Translations under genes and position numbers: made by a program | From: Panulirus ornatus | Taxonomy: Eukaryota > Arthropoda > Malacostraca > Decapoda > Palinuridae | DNA: 64,000 nucleotides | Reading direction: 5' to 3' | Assembly (NCBI RefSeq): GCF_036320965.1 | Contig: NC_092241.1 | Span: 3,245,168 to 3,309,167, forward strand | Notes under the pieces: generated by a model | Told to the model about the DNA's origin: nothing | The model's database searches: none | What the model saw: only the letters and a program-made list of their open reading frames with translations | In this document: in pieces, positions 45,530-60,347 of the stretch | How positions within the stretch are numbered: position 1 is the first letter of the stretch | How the letters are laid out: each line of letters starts with the position of its first letter

Positions 45530-47238
45530 TTTATTTTTTTTTTGCTTTGTCGCTGTCTCCCGCGTTTGTGAGGTAGCGCAAGGAAACAGACGAAAGAAAT
45601 GGCCCAACCCACCCCCATACACATGTATATACATACGTCCACACACGCAAATACACATACCTACACAGCTTTCCATGGTTTACCCCAGACGCTTCACATG
45701 CCTTGATTCCATCCAATGACAGCACGTCAACCCCGGTATACCACATCGATCCAATTCACTCTATTCCTTGCCCTCCTTTCACCCTCCTGCATGTTCAGGC
45801 CCCGATCACACAAAATCTTTTTCACTCCATCTTTCCACCTCCAATTTGGTCTCCCTCTTCTCCTCGTTCCCTCCACCTCCGACACATATATCCTCTTGGT
45901 CAATCTTTCCTCACTCATTCTCTCCATGTGCCCAAACCATTTCAAAACACCCTCTTCTGCTCTCTCAACCACGCTCTTTTTATTTCCACACATCTCTCTT
46001 ACCCTTACGTTACTTACTCGATCAAACCACCTCACACCACACATTGTCCTCAAACATCTCATTTCCAGCACATCCATCCTCCTGCGCACAACTCTATCCA
46101 TAGCCCACGCCTCGCAACCATACAACATTGTTGGAACCACTATTCCTTCAAACATACCCATTTCTGCTTTCCGAGATAATGTTCTTGACTTCCACACATT
46201 CTTCAAGGCTCCCAGAATTTTCGCCCTCTCCCCCACCCTATGATTCACTTCCGCTTCCATGGTTCCATCCGCTGCCAGATCCACTCCCAGATATCTAAAA
46301 CACTTCACTTCCTCCAGTTTTTCTCCATTCAAACTCACCTCCCAATTGACTTGACCCTCAACCCTACTGTACCTAATAACCTTGCTCTTATTCACATTTA
46401 CTCTTGACTTTCTTCTTTCACACACTTTACCAGACTCAGTCACCAGCTTCTGCAGTTTCTCACATGAATCACCCACCAGCGCTGTATCATCAGCGAACAA
46501 CAACTGACTCACTTCCCAAGCTCTCTCATCCCCAACAGACTTCATACTTGCCCCTCTTTCCAAAACTCTTGCGTTCACCTCCCTAACAACCCCATCCATA
46601 AACAAATTAAACAACCATGGAGACATCACACACCCCTGCCGCAAACCTACATTCACTGAGAACCAATCACTTTCCTCTCTTCCTACACGTACACATGCCA
46701 TACATCCTCGATAAAAACTTTTCACTGCTTCTAACAACTTGCCTCCCACACCATATATTCTTAATACCTTCCACAGAGCATCTCTATCAACTCTATCATA
46801 TGCCTTCTCCAGATCCATAAATGCTACATACAAATCCATTTGCTTTTCTAAGTATTTCTCACATACATTCTTCAAAGCAAACACCTGATCCACACATCCT
46901 CTACCACTTCTGAAACCACACTGCTCTTCCCCAATCTGATGCTCTGTACATGCCTTCACCCTCTCAGTCAATACCCTCCCATATAATTTACCAGGAATAC
47001 TCAACAAACTTATACCTCTGTAATTTGAGCACTCACTCTTATCCCCTTTGCCTTTGTACAATGGCACTATGCACGCATTCCGCCAATCCTCAGGCACCTC
47101 ACCATGAGTCATACATACATTAAATAACCTTACCAACCAGTCAACAATACAGTCACCCCCTTTTTTAATAAATTCCACTGCAATACCATCCAAACCTGCT
47201 GCCTTGCCGGCTTTCATCTTCCGCAAAGCTTTTACTAC
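45530..47238 (-). mobile_element. LINE copy, young subfamily, intact RT
   Basis: On the minus strand it runs from [16 protein letters not shown], at the edge of a 316-bp (TA)n array, through the whole RT and C-terminal region. It has the short 3' UTR (GGAAAGCTGTGTAGG), the stem-loop tail and then (TA)n. It is 5'-truncated, so the endonuclease is missing. Confidence 0.93.
45727..47226 (-). CDS. LINE reverse transcriptase, 499 uninterrupted codons
   Basis: This is the longest intact frame in the window. RT landmarks: [16 protein letters not shown] (residues 7-22), [12 protein letters not shown] (50-61), [18 protein letters not shown] (69-86), motif A with catalytic Asp in [15 protein letters not shown] (Asp138), motif B RQGCVMSP (196-203) and motif C FADD (244-247). 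After the thumb come [49 protein letters not shown] and [10 protein letters not shown]. It ends VVYRG at a TGA that replaces the older CGA codon. It lacks the N-terminal endonuclease because of the 5' truncation at (TA)n, so on its own it would not complete retrotransposition. There is no RNase H. Confidence 0.92.
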   Translation of the reverse strand: MRKMKAGKAAGLDGIAVEFIKKGGDCIVDWLVRLFNVCMTHGEVPEDWRNACIVPLYKGKGDKSECSNYRGISLLSIPGKLYGRVLTERVKACTEHQIGEEQCGFRSGRGCVDQVFALKNVCEKYLEKQMDLYVAFMDLEKAYDRVDRDALWKVLRIYGVGGKLLEAVKSFYRGCMACVRVGREESDWFSVNVGLRQGCVMSPWLFNLFMDGVVREVNARVLERGASMKSVGDERAWEVSQLLFADDTALVGDSCEKLQKLVTESGKVCERRKSRVNVNKSKVIRYSRVEGQVNWEVSLNGEKLEEVKCFRYLGVDLAADGTMEAEVNHRVGERAKILGALKNVWKSRTLSRKAEMGMFEGIVVPTMLYGCEAWAMDRVVRRRMDVLEMRCLRTMCGVRWFDRVSNVRVREMCGNKKSVVERAEEGVLKWFGHMERMSEERLTKRIYVSEVEGTRRRGRPNWRWKDGVKKILCDRGLNMQEGERRARNRVNWIDVVYRG

Positions 47239-48974
<1,736 letters not shown>

Positions 48975-50371
48975 TGTGTATAATTTTTTATTATTTTTTA
49001 ACCTTGATCGGTGTTTCCTGCGTCAGCGAGGTGGCGCCAGGAAAAAGACGAAGAATGACCCATCCCCTCATATTCTCTTATTTATATATAAACGCCCATA
49101 CACGTACATATACATACATATGCATGTCAACAGATGCACATGTACATGCATATACATACACATACACAGACTTATACATATATACACATGTACATATTCT
49201 ACTTGCTTGCCTTCAATCCATTCCCTGCGACAGCCCGCCCCACAGGAAACAGCGAGGTAGTGCCACAAAAACAGACAAAAAAGGTCACTTTCGTTCACAA
49301 TGTTTCTAGCTGTCATGTGTAATGCACAGAAACCACAGCTCCCTATCCACATCCAGATATTTCACATGCCCTGATTCAGTTCATTGAAAGCACGTCGATC
49401 CCGGTATACCACTTCGTTCCAATTCACTTTATTCCCTGCACGCCTCTCACCCTCTTGTATGTTCAGGCTCCGATCACTCAAAATCTTTTTCACTCCATCC
49501 CTCCACCTCCAATTTGATCTCCCGCTTCTCCTTGTTCCCTCCACCTCTGACACATATGTCCTTTGTGCCAACCTTTCCTCACTCATTCTCTCCATATGTC
49601 CAAACCATTTCAACACCCATCTCTTCTGCTTTCTCAACCACAGTCTTTTTATTACTACACATCTCTCTTGCCCTTATATTACCTTCTCGATCAAACCTCC
49701 TCACAACACATACTGTCCTTAAACATTTCATTTCCAACATATCCACCCTATCTATAGCCCATGCGTAGCAACCATATGATATTGTTGGAACTACTTTTCC
49801 TTCAAACATACCCATTTTTGCTTTCTGAGATATCGTCTCCCTTTCCACACATTTTTCATCGCTTCCGGAATCTTCGCCCCAACCCCAACCTCTGGCTTAT
49901 TTCCGCTCCCATGGTTCAATTCGCTGCTAAGTTCACTCCGAGATATCTAAAACACTTCACTTCCTCCCATTTTTCTCCATTCAAACTTGTATCCCATTTA
50001 ACTTGTCCCTCAATCCTGCTGAACCTAATAACTTTGCTCTTATTCACATTTAATCTCAACTTTCTCCCTTCACACTTTTCCAAATTCAGTCGACAACTTC
50101 TACAATTTTTCTTTTGAATCAGCCACCAGCGAAGTATCATCAGCGAACAGCAACTGACTCACTTCCCAGGCCCTCTCAACCCCAACAGACTGCATAATCG
50201 CCCTATCTCCAAAACTTTTGCATTTACCTCCCTGACAACCCTATCCATAAACAAATTGAACAACCAAGGAGACATCACACACCCCTGCCGAGGACTGACC
50301 AATCACTGGGAATCAGTCACTCCCCTCTCTTCCTATCCATACACATGCCTTACATCCTTGATAAAAACTTT
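48975..50371 (-). mobile_element. LINE 3' part joined to a LINE 5' UTR piece
   Basis: Minus strand from motif B-like KSFYQGCKACV (about 50360) through a broken RT with LLFADDTSLVADS (about 50150) and a C-terminal region (49848-49362, GRSNWRWRDG) to a divergent 3' UTR and tail at about 48990. Its upstream edge is fused directly to a 5' UTR fragment. It is divergent and not functional. Confidence 0.83.
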
Positions 50372-50464
50372 TCCAGCCCCCCGCTCCCTCCCTTTTTAGG
50401 CGCCCTCTATGACACGCAGGGAATACATTGGAATTATTCTTTCTCCCCTATCCCCAGGGATGAT
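50372..50464 (-). mobile_element. LINE 5' UTR or chimeric-element 5' fragment
   Basis: Carries CCCCGCTCCCTCCCTTTTTA, the GGGAATACATTGGAATTATT block and the terminal TATCCCCAGGGATGA. It joins the deleted LINE at 50371. The endonuclease and most of the RT are missing between. Confidence 0.75.
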
Positions 50465-50655
<191 letters not shown>

Positions 50656-50865
50656 ACCCACGTATATAAATACGAATATAGTGCATAGAAACGCGCACCT
50701 TCATAGAACATACAAACCTCCAAGAGCCAGGACCGAGCCCGTGACTCCTTTGCAACTGTCGGGAATGCTAACCGCTAAGCTATGGGCCTGGCTAATAGGA
50801 AATAACTATTCGAATACTATGTACTCGAATACCCTTCGTCTCACGTTGGTGAGCAACGAGGTCTA
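50656..50865 (-). mobile_element. tRNA-derived SINE, copy 2
   Basis: Minus-strand copy of the element at 43523-43710. The A box TAGCTTAGCGG is at 50782-50772 and the B box GGGCTCGGTCC at about 50740-50730. The same body (TTGGAGGTTTGTATGTTCTA) and the same leader before the A box (TTGCTCACCAACGTGAGACG) are present. It is less decayed in the boxes than copy 1. Confidence 0.8.
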
Positions 50866-50944
50866 CACCGGTCATTTCCCAACAGGCGCACATAGCCAGC
50901 AGATAGCATTTTACCGAACCTAACTGTACAACGCGGAGGTATAT

Positions 50945-53511
50945 ACCTCCCCCGCATGTGAGCGAGGTACCACTAGGAAAAGACAACAAAGGCCACATTC
51001 GTTCACACTCAGTCTCTAGCTGTCATGTATAATGCATCGAAACCACAGCTCCCTTTCCACATCCAGGCCCCACAAAACTTCCCATGGTTTACCCCAAACG
51101 CATCACATGCCCTGGTTCAATCCATTGATAGCACGTCGACCCTGGTACACCACATCGTTCCAATTCACTCTATTCCTTGCACGCCTTTCACCCTTCTGCA
51201 TGTTCAGGCCCCGATCACTCAAAATCTTTTTCACTCCATCTTTCCACCTCCAATTTGGTCTCCCACTTCTCCTCATTCCATCCACCTCTGGAACATATAT
51301 CCTCTTTGTCAATGTTTCCTCATTAATTCTCCAAGTGACCAAAACATTTCAAAACACCCTCTTCTGCTCTCTCAACCACACTCTTTCTATTACCACACAT
51401 CTCTCTTGCCCTTTCATTACTTGCTCGATCAAACCACCTCACACCACATATTGTCTTCAAACATCTCATTTCCAGCACATCCATCCTCCTCCGAACAACT
51501 CTCTCTATAGCCCACGAATCGCAACCATATAACATTGTCGGAACCACTATTCCTTCAAACATACCCATTTTTGCTTTCGGAGATAATGCTATCGCCTTCC
51601 ACACATTTTTCAACACTCCCAGAACTTTCGCCCCCTCCCCCAACCTATGACTCACTTCCGCTTCCATGGTTCCATCCGCTGCCAAATCCACTCCCAGATA
51701 TCTAAAACGCTTCACATCCTCCAGTTTTTCTCCATTCAAACTTACCTCCCAGTTGACTTGTCCCTCAGCCCTACTGTACCTAATAACCTTGCTCTTATCC
51801 ACATTTACTCTCAGCTTTCTTCTTTCACACACCTTACCAAACTCAGTCACCAGCTTCTGCAGTTTCTCACCCGAATCAGCCACCAGCGCTGTATCATCAG
51901 CGAACAACAACTGACTCACTTCCCAAGCTCTCTCATCCACAACAGACTGCATACTTGCCCCTCTTTCCAAAACTCTTGCATTCACCTCCCTAACAACCCC
52001 ATCCATAAGCAAATCAAACAACCATGGAGACATTACGCATCCCTGCCGCAAACCGACATTTAATGAGAACCAATCACTTTCCTCTCTTCCTACTCGTACA
52101 CATGCCATACATCCTCGATAACAAATTTTCATTCCTTGTAACGACTTATCTTCCACCCCATATATTCTTAATACCTTACACAGAGCATCTCTATCAACTC
52201 TATCATATGTCTTCTCCAGATCCATAAACGCTACATACAAATCCATTTGCTTTTCTAAGTATTTCTCACTTATATTTTTCAAAGCAAACCCCTGATCCAC
52301 ACATCCTCCACCACTTCTGAAACCACATTGCTCTTCTCCAATCTGATGCTCTGTACATGCCTTCACCCTTTCAATCAATACCCTCCCATACAATGCCCCA
52401 GGAATATTCAAGAAACGTATACCTCTGTAATCTGAGCACTCACCTTCATCTCCTTTGCCTTTGTACAATGGCACTATGCAAGCATTCTGCCAATCCTCAG
52501 GCACCTCACCATGAGTCATACATACATTAGATAACCTTACCAACCACTGCAATACCATCCAAACCCGCTGCCTTGCCGGCTTTCATCTTCCGCAAAGCTT
52601 TTACTACCTCTTCTCTGTATACTAAATCATTCTCCCTAACCCTCTCACTTTGCACACCACCTCGACCAAAACACCCTATATCTGCCGCACTATCATCTAA
52701 CACATTCACCAACCCTTCAAGATAATCACCCCATCTCCTTCTATCACCTCCCCATTAGTATCCTACACCGATGTTCCTATTTGTTCTCTTGTCTTACGTT
52801 CTTTATTTACCTCCTTCCAAAACATCTTTTTATTCTTCCTAAAATTTAATGATACTCTCTCACCCCAACTCGCACTTGCCCTCTTTTTCACCTTTTGCAC
52901 CTTTCTCTTGAGCTCCTGCCTCTTTCTTTTATACATCTAGTCATTTGCACTATTTCCCTGAAAAAATCGTCCAAATGCCTCTCTCTTCTCTTTCACGAAT
53001 AATCTTACTTCTTCATCCCACCACTCATTACCCTTTCTAATCTGCCCACCTCCCACGTTTCTCATGCCACAAGCCTCTTTTGCGCTAGCCATCACTGCTT
53101 CCCTAAATACATCCCATTCCTCCCCACTCCCCTTACGTCCTTTGCTCTCATCTTTTTCCAATCTGCACTCAAATTCTCCTGGTACTTCCTCACATAAGTC
53201 TCCTTCCAAAACTCACTTACTCTCACCACTCTCTTCACCCCAACATTCTCTCTTCTTTTCTGATAACATCTATAAACCTTCACCTTCGCTTAGACAAGAT
53301 AATGATCAGACATCCCTTCAGTTACCCCTCTCAGCACATTAACATCCAAAAGTCTCTCTTTCACGCGCCTATCAATTAACACGTAATCCAATAACGCCCT
53401 CTAACCATCTCTCCTACTTACATCCGTATACTTATGATGTGTCTCTTTTTAAACCAGGTATTCCCAATCACCAGTCCTTTTTCAGCACTCAAGTCACCCA
53501 TCACTATAACA
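50945..53511 (-). mobile_element. LINE copy: endonuclease end to 3' UTR
   Basis: On the minus strand it begins in the endonuclease (VIVMGDLSAE equivalent, about 53505). It passes the linker (53209-52937), has a break in RT N-terminal sequence near 52550 and a 411-codon RT frame, and ends in a shortened 3' UTR at 50945. The 3' stem-loop tail is missing. Confidence 0.88.
51323..52558 (-). pseudogene. LINE reverse transcriptase, 411-codon open frame
   Basis: Second longest intact RT frame. It includes [56 protein letters not shown], motif A ([15 protein letters not shown]), motif B ([16 protein letters not shown]), motif C ([13 protein letters not shown]) and the C-terminal region to VLKCFGHLEN, where it shifts out of frame. 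All three catalytic aspartates are kept. A small deletion at about 52550 removes [10 protein letters not shown], so the N-terminus is displaced. Confidence 0.88.
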
Positions 53512-54760
53512 CTAATATTTATTTCATTCATTTTGCTTCGCCGCTGTCTCCCACTTTAGCGATGTAGCGCAAGGAAACAGACGAAAGAATGGCCCAACCC
53601 ACCCATAAACACACATATATACATACACGTCCACACCCACAAATATACATACCTATACATCTCAATGTATACTTATATATACCCACACAGACATATACAT
53701 ATATACCCATGAACATAATTCATACTGTCTGCCTTTATTCATTATCATCGCCACCCCGCCACACATGGAATAACAACACCCTCCCCCCCTCATGTATGCG
53801 GTGTAGCGTTAGGAAAAAACAACAAAGGCCCCATTCGTTCACACTCAGTCTCTAGCTGTCATGTAAAAATGCAGTGAAACCACAGCTTCCTTTCCACATC
53901 CAGGCCCCACAGAACTTTCCATGGTTTACCCCAGACGCTTCATATGCCCTGGTTCAATCCATTGACAACACGTCGACCCCGGTATACCACATCATTCCAA
54001 TTCACTCGATTCCTTGCACGCCTTTCGCCCTCCTGCATGTTCAGGCCCCGATCACTCAAAATCTTTTTCACTCCATCTTTCCACCTTCAATTTGGTCTCC
54101 CACTTCTCCTCGTTCCCTCCACCTCTGACACATAGCCTATGCCTCGGAACCATACAACATTGTTGGAACCACTATTCCTTCAAACATACCCATTTTTGCT
54201 TTCCGAGATAATGTTTTCGACTTCCATACATTCTTCAAGGCTCCCAGAATTTTAGCCCCTTACCCACCCTATTATTCACTTCTGCTTCCATGGTTCCATC
54301 CGCTGCCAGATCCACTCCCAGATATCTAAAACACTTTCCTTCCTCCAGATTTTCTCCATTCAAACTTACCTCCCAATTTACTTGACCCTCAACCCTACTG
54401 TACCTAATAACCTTACTCTTATCCACATTTACTCTCAACTTTCTTGTTTCACACACTTTACGAACCTCAGTCACCAGCTTCTGCAGTTTCTCACACGAAT
54501 CAGCCACCAATGCTGTATCATCAGCGAACAACAACTGACTCACTTCCCAAGCTCTCTCATCCACGACAGACCGCATACTTGCCCCTCATTCCAAAACTTG
54601 CATTCAGCTCCCTAACAACCCCATCCATAAACAAATTAAACAACCATGGAGACATCAAACACCCCTGCCGCAAACATACATTCACTGAGAACCAATCACT
54701 TTCCTCTCTTCCCTACACGTACACATGCCTTACATCCTTGATAAAAACTTTTCACTGCTT

Positions 54761-55036
54761 CTAACAACTTGCCTCCCACACATATATCCTTAATACCTTA
54801 CACAGAGCATCTCTGTCAACTCTATCATAAGCCTTCTCCAGATCCATAAATGCTACATACAAATCCATTTGCTTTTCTAAGTATTTCTCACATGCATTCT
54901 TCAAAGCAAACACCTGATCCACACATCCTCTACCACCTCTGAAACCACACTGCTCTTCCCCAATCTGTTGCTCTGTACATGCCTTCACCCTCTCAATCAA
55001 TACCCTCCCATATAATTTACCAGGAATACTCAACAA
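54761..55036 (-). pseudogene. LINE RT motif A segment
   Basis: 91 codons, [11 protein letters not shown] to [15 protein letters not shown], then a frameshift. Motif C follows in the 54576-54235 frame. Confidence 0.8.
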
Positions 55037-55265
55037 ACTTATACCTCTGTAATTTGAGCACTCACTCTTATTCCCCTTTGCCTTTGTACAATGGCACTAT
55101 GCAAGGATTCCGCCAATCCTCAGGCACCTCACCATGAATCATACATACATTAAATAACCTTACCAACCTGTCCTTTGTTCTCAACTTTTTCCATTCTTTA
55201 TTCGGTCTCTCCTGGTACTTCCTCGCACAAGTCTCCTTCCCAAGCTCATTTGCTCTCACCACTCT

Positions 55266-55874
55266 CTACAGCCCAACATTCTCTCTTCTTTCCTGAAAAC
55301 CTCTACAAATCTTCACCTTCGCCTCCATAAGATAATGATCAGACATCCCTCCAGTTGCACTTCTCAGCACATCAACATCCAAAAGTCTTTCTTTCGCGCG
55401 CCTATCAATTAACACATAATCCAATAACGCTCTCTGGCCATCTCTCCTACTTACATATGTATACTTCTGTATATCTCTCTTTTTAAACCTAGTATTCCCA
55501 ATCACCAGTCCTTTTTGAGCACATAAATCTACAAGCTCTTCACCATTTCCATTTACAACACTGAACACCCCATGTATACCAATCATTCCCTCAACTGCCA
55601 CATTACTCACCTTTGCATTCAAATCACCCAATACTATTACCCGGTCTCGTGCATCAAAACCACTAACACACTCATTCAACTGCTCCCAAAACACTTGCCT
55701 CTCATGATCTTTCTTCTCATGCCCAAGTGCATATGCACCAATAATCACCCATCTCTCTCCATCAACTTTCAGTTTTACCCATATCATTCGAGAGTTTACT
55801 TTCACTCTATCACATACTCCCACCACTCCTTTTTCAAGAGTAGTGCTACTCCTTCCTCGCTCTTGTCCTCTCAC
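55266..55874 (-). pseudogene. LINE endonuclease, 202-codon open frame
   Basis: Contains WVIIGAYALGHEKKDHER, VIVLGDLNAKVSNVAVEG, RRDGQRALLDYVLIDRRAKE and GGMSDHYLMEAKVKICRG, so both the GDLN and SDH catalytic motifs are kept. The N-terminal SETKLK part is in another frame (56028-55846). Confidence 0.82.
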
Positions 55875-56227
55875 TAACCCCTGACTTTACTCTCAAGACA
55901 TTCCCAAACCACTCTTCCTTTTTATCCTTGAGCTTCGTTTCACTCAGAGCCAAAACATCCAGGTTCCTTTCCTCAAACATACTCCCTATCTCTCCTTTTT
56001 TTCTCTTCTTGGTTACATCCACACACATTTAGACACCCCAATTTGAGCCTTCGAGGAGGTTGAGCACTCCCCACGTGACTCCTTCTTCTGTTTCTCCTTT
56101 TAGAAAGTTAAAGTACAAGGAGGGGAGGGTTTCTAGCCCCCGCTCCCGTCCCCTTTAGTCGCCTTCTACGACACGTGAGGAATGCGTTGGAAGTATTCTT
56201 TCTCCCCTATCCCCAGGGATATAACAC

Positions 56228-56615
<388 letters not shown>

Positions 56616-56625
56616 CTATATAAAG

Positions 56626-57144
56626 ATGTTTTGGAAGGAGGTAAATAAAGTGCGTAAGACAAGAGAACAAGTGGGAACTTCAGTGAAGGGGGCTAATGGG
56701 GAGGTGATAACAAGTAATGGTGATGTGAGAAGGAGATGGAGTGAGTATTTTGAAGGTTTGTTGAATGTGTTTGATGATAGAGTGGCAGATATAGGGTGTT
56801 TTGGTCGAGGTAGTGTGCAAAGTGATAGGGTTAGGGTGGATGATTTGGTAAACAGAGAAGAGGTAGTAAAAGCTTTGCGGAAGATGAAAGCCGGCAAGGC
56901 GGCGGGTTTGGATGGAATTGCAGTGGAATTTATTAAAAAGGGGGATGACTGTATTGTTGACTGGTTGGTAAGGTTATTTAATGTATGTATGATTCATGGC
57001 GAGGTGCCTGAGGATTGGCGGAATGCTTGCATAGTGCCATTGTACAGAGGCAGAGGGGACAAAGGTGAGTGCTCAAATTACAGAGGTATAAGTTTGTTGA
57101 GTATTCCTGGGAAATTATATGGAGGGTATTTACTGAGAGGGTGA
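56626..57144 (+). pseudogene. LINE linker and RT N-terminal part
   Basis: 172 codons with the conserved linker (MGTSVKGANGEVITS-like, WSEYFEGLLNVFDDRVADIG), [30 protein letters not shown] and [16 protein letters not shown] frameshift breaks it at GGYLLRG. Motif C ([13 protein letters not shown]) continues in the frame at 57499-57870. Confidence 0.82.
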
Positions 57145-57498
57145 AGACATGTATAGAGCATCAGATTGGGGAAGAGCAGTGTGGTTTCAGAAGTGGTGGA
57201 GGATGTGTGGATCAGGTGTTTGCTTTGAGGAATGTATGTGAGAAAAACTTAGAAAAGCAAATGGATTTGTATGTAGCATTATGGATCTGGAGAAGGCATA
57301 TGACAGAGTTGATAGAGATGCTCTGTAGAAGGTATTAAGAATATATGGTGTGGGAGGCAAGTTGTTAGAAGCAGTTAAAAGTTTTTATCGATGATGTAAG
57401 GCATGTGTACGTGTAGGAAGAGAGGAAAGTGATTGGTTCTCCGTGAATGTAGGCTTGTGGCAGGGGTGTGTGATGTCCCCATGGTTGTTTGATTTTTT

Positions 57499-57870
57499 AT
57501 GGATGGGGTTGTTAGGGAGGTGAATGCAAGGGTTTTGGAAAGAGGGGCAAGTATGCAGTCTGTTGTAGATGAGAGAGCTTGGGAAGTGAGTCAGTTGTTG
57601 TTCGCTGATGATACAGCATTGGTAGCTGATTCATGGAAGAAACTGCTGGAGCTGGTGACTGAGTTTGGTAAAGTGTGTGAAAGAAGAAAGTTAAGAGTAA
57701 ATGTGAATAAGAGCAAGGTTATTGGGTACAGTAGGGTTGATGGTGAAGTAAATTGGGAGGTAAGTTTGAATGGAGAAAAACTGGAGGAAGTAAAGTGTTT
57801 TAGATATCTGGGAGTGGATCTGGCAGCGGATGGAACCATGAAAGCGGAAGTGAATCATAGGTTGGGATAG
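57499..57870 (+). pseudogene. LINE RT motif C segment
   Basis: 123 codons, [18 protein letters not shown] to the [10 protein letters not shown] block, with the catalytic Asp-Asp intact, ending in a stop at HRLG. Confidence 0.8.
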
Positions 57871-58670
57871 GGGGCGAAAATTTTGGGAGCGTTGAAGAAT
57901 GTGTGGAAGTCGTGAACATTATCTCGGAAAGCAAAAATGGGTATGTTTGAAGGAATTGTGGTTCCAACGATGTTATATGGTTGTGAGGCGTGGGCTATGG
58001 ATAGAGTTGTGCGGAGGAGGGTTAGGTCACATGGAGAGAATGAGTGAGGAAAGATTGACCAAGAGGATATATGTGTCAGAGGTGGAAGGAACGAGGAGAA
58101 GTGGGAGACCAAATTGGAGGTGGAAAGATAGAGTGAAAAAGATTTTGAGTGATTGGGGCCTGAACAAGCAGGAGGGTGAAAGGCGTGCAAGGAATAGATT
58201 AAATTGGAACGATGTGGTATACCGGGGTCGACGTGCTGTCAATGGATTGAACCAGGGCATGTGAAGCGTCTGGGGTAAACCATGGAAGGTTCTGTGAGGC
58301 CTGGATGTTGAAAGGGAGCTGTGGTTTCAGTGCATTATTACATGACAGCTAGAGACTGAGTGTGAAGGAATGTGGCCTTTGTTGTGTTCCTAGCGGTACC
58401 TCGCGCTCATGAGGGGGAGGGGGTTGTTATTTCATGTGTGGTAGGGTGGCAATGGGAATGAATAAAGGCAGACAGTATAAATTGTGTACATGTGTATATA
58501 TGTATATGTCTGTGTGTGTATATATATGTATACGTTGAGATGTATAGGTATGTATATTTGCGTGTGTGGACGTGTATATATATACATGTGTATGTGGGTG
58601 GAGTGGGCCATTCTTTCGTCTGTTTCCTTGCGCTACCTCGCTGACGCGGGAGACAGCGACAAAGCAAAAT

Positions 58671-58673
<3 letters not shown>

Positions 58674-58701
<28 letters not shown>
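58674..58701. repeat. (TA)n array, short
   Basis: About 28 bp between a LINE tail and a single Penelope-type arm. Confidence 0.93.
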
Positions 58702-58704
<3 letters not shown>

Positions 58705-58905
58705 TTATGAATCCAGGGGAAGTAAAACGCTTGAAGTTCCCAAGTGCACTTTCATATCATAATCACATCAGGGGAGATACAAGAAAGAGATATAAGTCAG
58801 TTGATATACATCGAAGAGACGCAGCTCGGATGCCATTTAGCAAGCAAGTGACCACCCGAATGGAGGTCGGGTGCGTTCAAATCCGGCAACATGCGTATCA
58901 TATAT
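58702..58905. mobile_element. Single Penelope-type terminal arm
   Basis: One arm (TTCTTATGAATCCAGGGGAA to AACATGCGTATCATATATTT) matches the left outer part of the element at 59.6 kb, without the inverted partner. The hammerhead-like core is damaged: CTGATG is followed by a 3-base loss. It is joined at 58905 to LINE C-terminal sequence. Confidence 0.75.
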
Positions 58906-59453
58906 TTATGGTTTGGTCACATGGAATGAGTGAGGAAAGATTGACAAAGAGGATATATGTGTCAGGGGTGGAGGAAACGAGGACAGGTGGGAGACCACAG
59001 TGGAGGTGGAAGGATGGAGTGAAAAGATTTTGAGTGATCGGTGCCTGAACATGCAGGAGGGTGAAAGGCGTGCAAGGAATAGAGTGAATTGGAACGATAT
59101 GGTATCCGGGGTCGACGTGCTGTCAATTGATTGAACCAGAGCATGCGAAGCGTCTGGGGTAAACCACGGAAAGTCTTGTGTAGCCCAATGTGGAAAGGGT
59201 GATGCTATTTCATGTGTGACGGGGTGGCGACGAGAATGGATAGAGGCTGCATGTATGAATACGTACATGTGTATATGTGTATATGTCTGTGTATGTATAC
59301 GTTGAAATGTATTGGTATATATATGTGCGTGTGTGGGCATGTATGTATATACACGTGTACATGGGTGGGTTGGGCCATTCTTTCGTCTGTTTCCTTGCGC
59401 TACCTCGCTAACGCGGGAGACAGCGACGAAGTAAAATAAATAAAATAGATACA

Positions 59454-59455
<2 letters not shown>
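58906..59455 (+). mobile_element. LINE C-terminal end and 3' tail
   Basis: Starts at WFGHMEMSEERL (plus frame, small deletion) and ends with a 3' UTR that has lost about 80 bp, the stem-loop tail and AAATAAATAAAATAGAT before (TA)n. Confidence 0.85.
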
Positions 59456-59523
<68 letters not shown>

Positions 59524-59532
59524 GTGTGTGTG
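59456..59532. repeat. (TA)n-(TG)n compound array
   Basis: About 50 bp of TA followed by about 22 bp of TG. Confidence 0.95.
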
Positions 59533-59612
59533 ATATGATGGCATTCTTCGTCCGTTTCCCGGCGCTACCTCGCTAACGCGAGAAACAGATATTAAGTATA
59601 ATAGAAAAAATA
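59533..59612 (+). mobile_element. LINE terminal tail
   Basis: Variant stem-loop block (GGCGCTACCTCGCTAACGCG) and an AT-rich tail, next to the left end of the Penelope-like element. Confidence 0.7.
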
Positions 59613-59684
59613 TTCGAAAGGATCACAATTTAGTGCGTTCGAGTATTTTCTTATGAGTCTACGGGAAAATGAATCACGATAAGT

Positions 59685-59725
59685 TCCCAAGTGCACTTTC
59701 ATGTAATAATCATATCATCAGGGGA
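59685..59725 (-). ncRNA. Candidate hammerhead ribozyme, left arm
   Basis: On the minus strand: TCCC, CTGATGA (59721-59715), one extra T, ATG..CAT stem II, GAAA, AGTGCACT, T, GGGA. The first stem II pair is A-U here instead of the G-C seen at 20.9 and 22.6 kb, a compensatory change. Confidence 0.58.
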
Positions 59726-60245
59726 GACACAAGAAAGTAATATGACAGTCAACTGATATACAACGAAAAGATGTAGCTGGGACGCCATTTAGTAAACAAG
59801 TGACTACCCAATGAAGGTCGGGTGCGTTCAGGTCAGGCAACATGCGTATCATAAATTTATCATCTGGACAAGAAGGGGAACCGCTTACAAATTTTATCAG
59901 CAATAAAGCCATCCAACTTGTAAAGACCTTCACTAAAATCAATGTTACAATTCTTTGTGTGTTTAATGATAGTAGATTCAACGATGTTTCTCGTGGTACA
60001 AGAGTTAGAATGATAACTAAGATGGCATTACTCCATTGAATACCATGATCATAATTCTTAACATAATTAAACAAGGCATTTGATTCTTGTCCTGTTCTTA
60101 TACTACATTCATGTTGCTTAAGTCTAACAAAAAGATCCTTGACAATCTCCCCAGCATAAAACTTATTACAATTTTTACTTGATACTATATAGATGCATCC
60201 CGCAGAAATTTCTGGCGAGTTCCTGTTAAGATTTTCTTTATGATA
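59718..60245 (-). pseudogene. Penelope-like GIY-YIG region, left arm
   Basis: Downstream of the RT on the minus strand, SAGCIYIVSSKNCNKFYAGE stands where GIY-YIG nucleases have Y..C..C...YVGQT. It is followed by LKQHECSIRTGQESNALF and WSNAILVIILTLVPRET (59718-60074 frame). Stops separate it from the RT frame. The nuclease is expected to nick DNA for target-primed synthesis. This copy is decayed. Confidence 0.7.
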
Positions 60246-60347
60246 TTGTTATTGCTGAAGGCTACATTTACATCAAAGGATTTAAGCAACATGGGAAGTA
60301 TTGTGAAATTATTACTAAAAGGGAGGTTTGGGTATAACTCAATATAA

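Larger units (their letters stand above)
53512..56222 (-). mobile_element. LINE copy with 5' and 3' ends and internal deletions
   Basis: The minus strand runs from a 5' UTR end at about 56222 (ATCCCTGGGGATAGGGGAGA) through the endonuclease (56028-55266) and a deletion at about 55170 that joins the linker to the RT ([14 protein letters not shown]). RT pieces follow (55036-54235, [13 protein letters not shown] intact). A second deletion at about 54135 precedes the C-terminal end, a full-form 3' UTR and the tail at 53530. (TA)n lies outside the 5' end. Confidence 0.9.
56616..58673 (+). mobile_element. LINE copy: linker to 3' tail, 5'-truncated
   Basis: Begins in the linker (MFWKEVNKVRKTREQ) and runs through RT to a full 3' UTR and tail. 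A deletion at about 58020 removes the [16 protein letters not shown] block, joining VVRRR to [11 protein letters not shown]. Confidence 0.9.
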
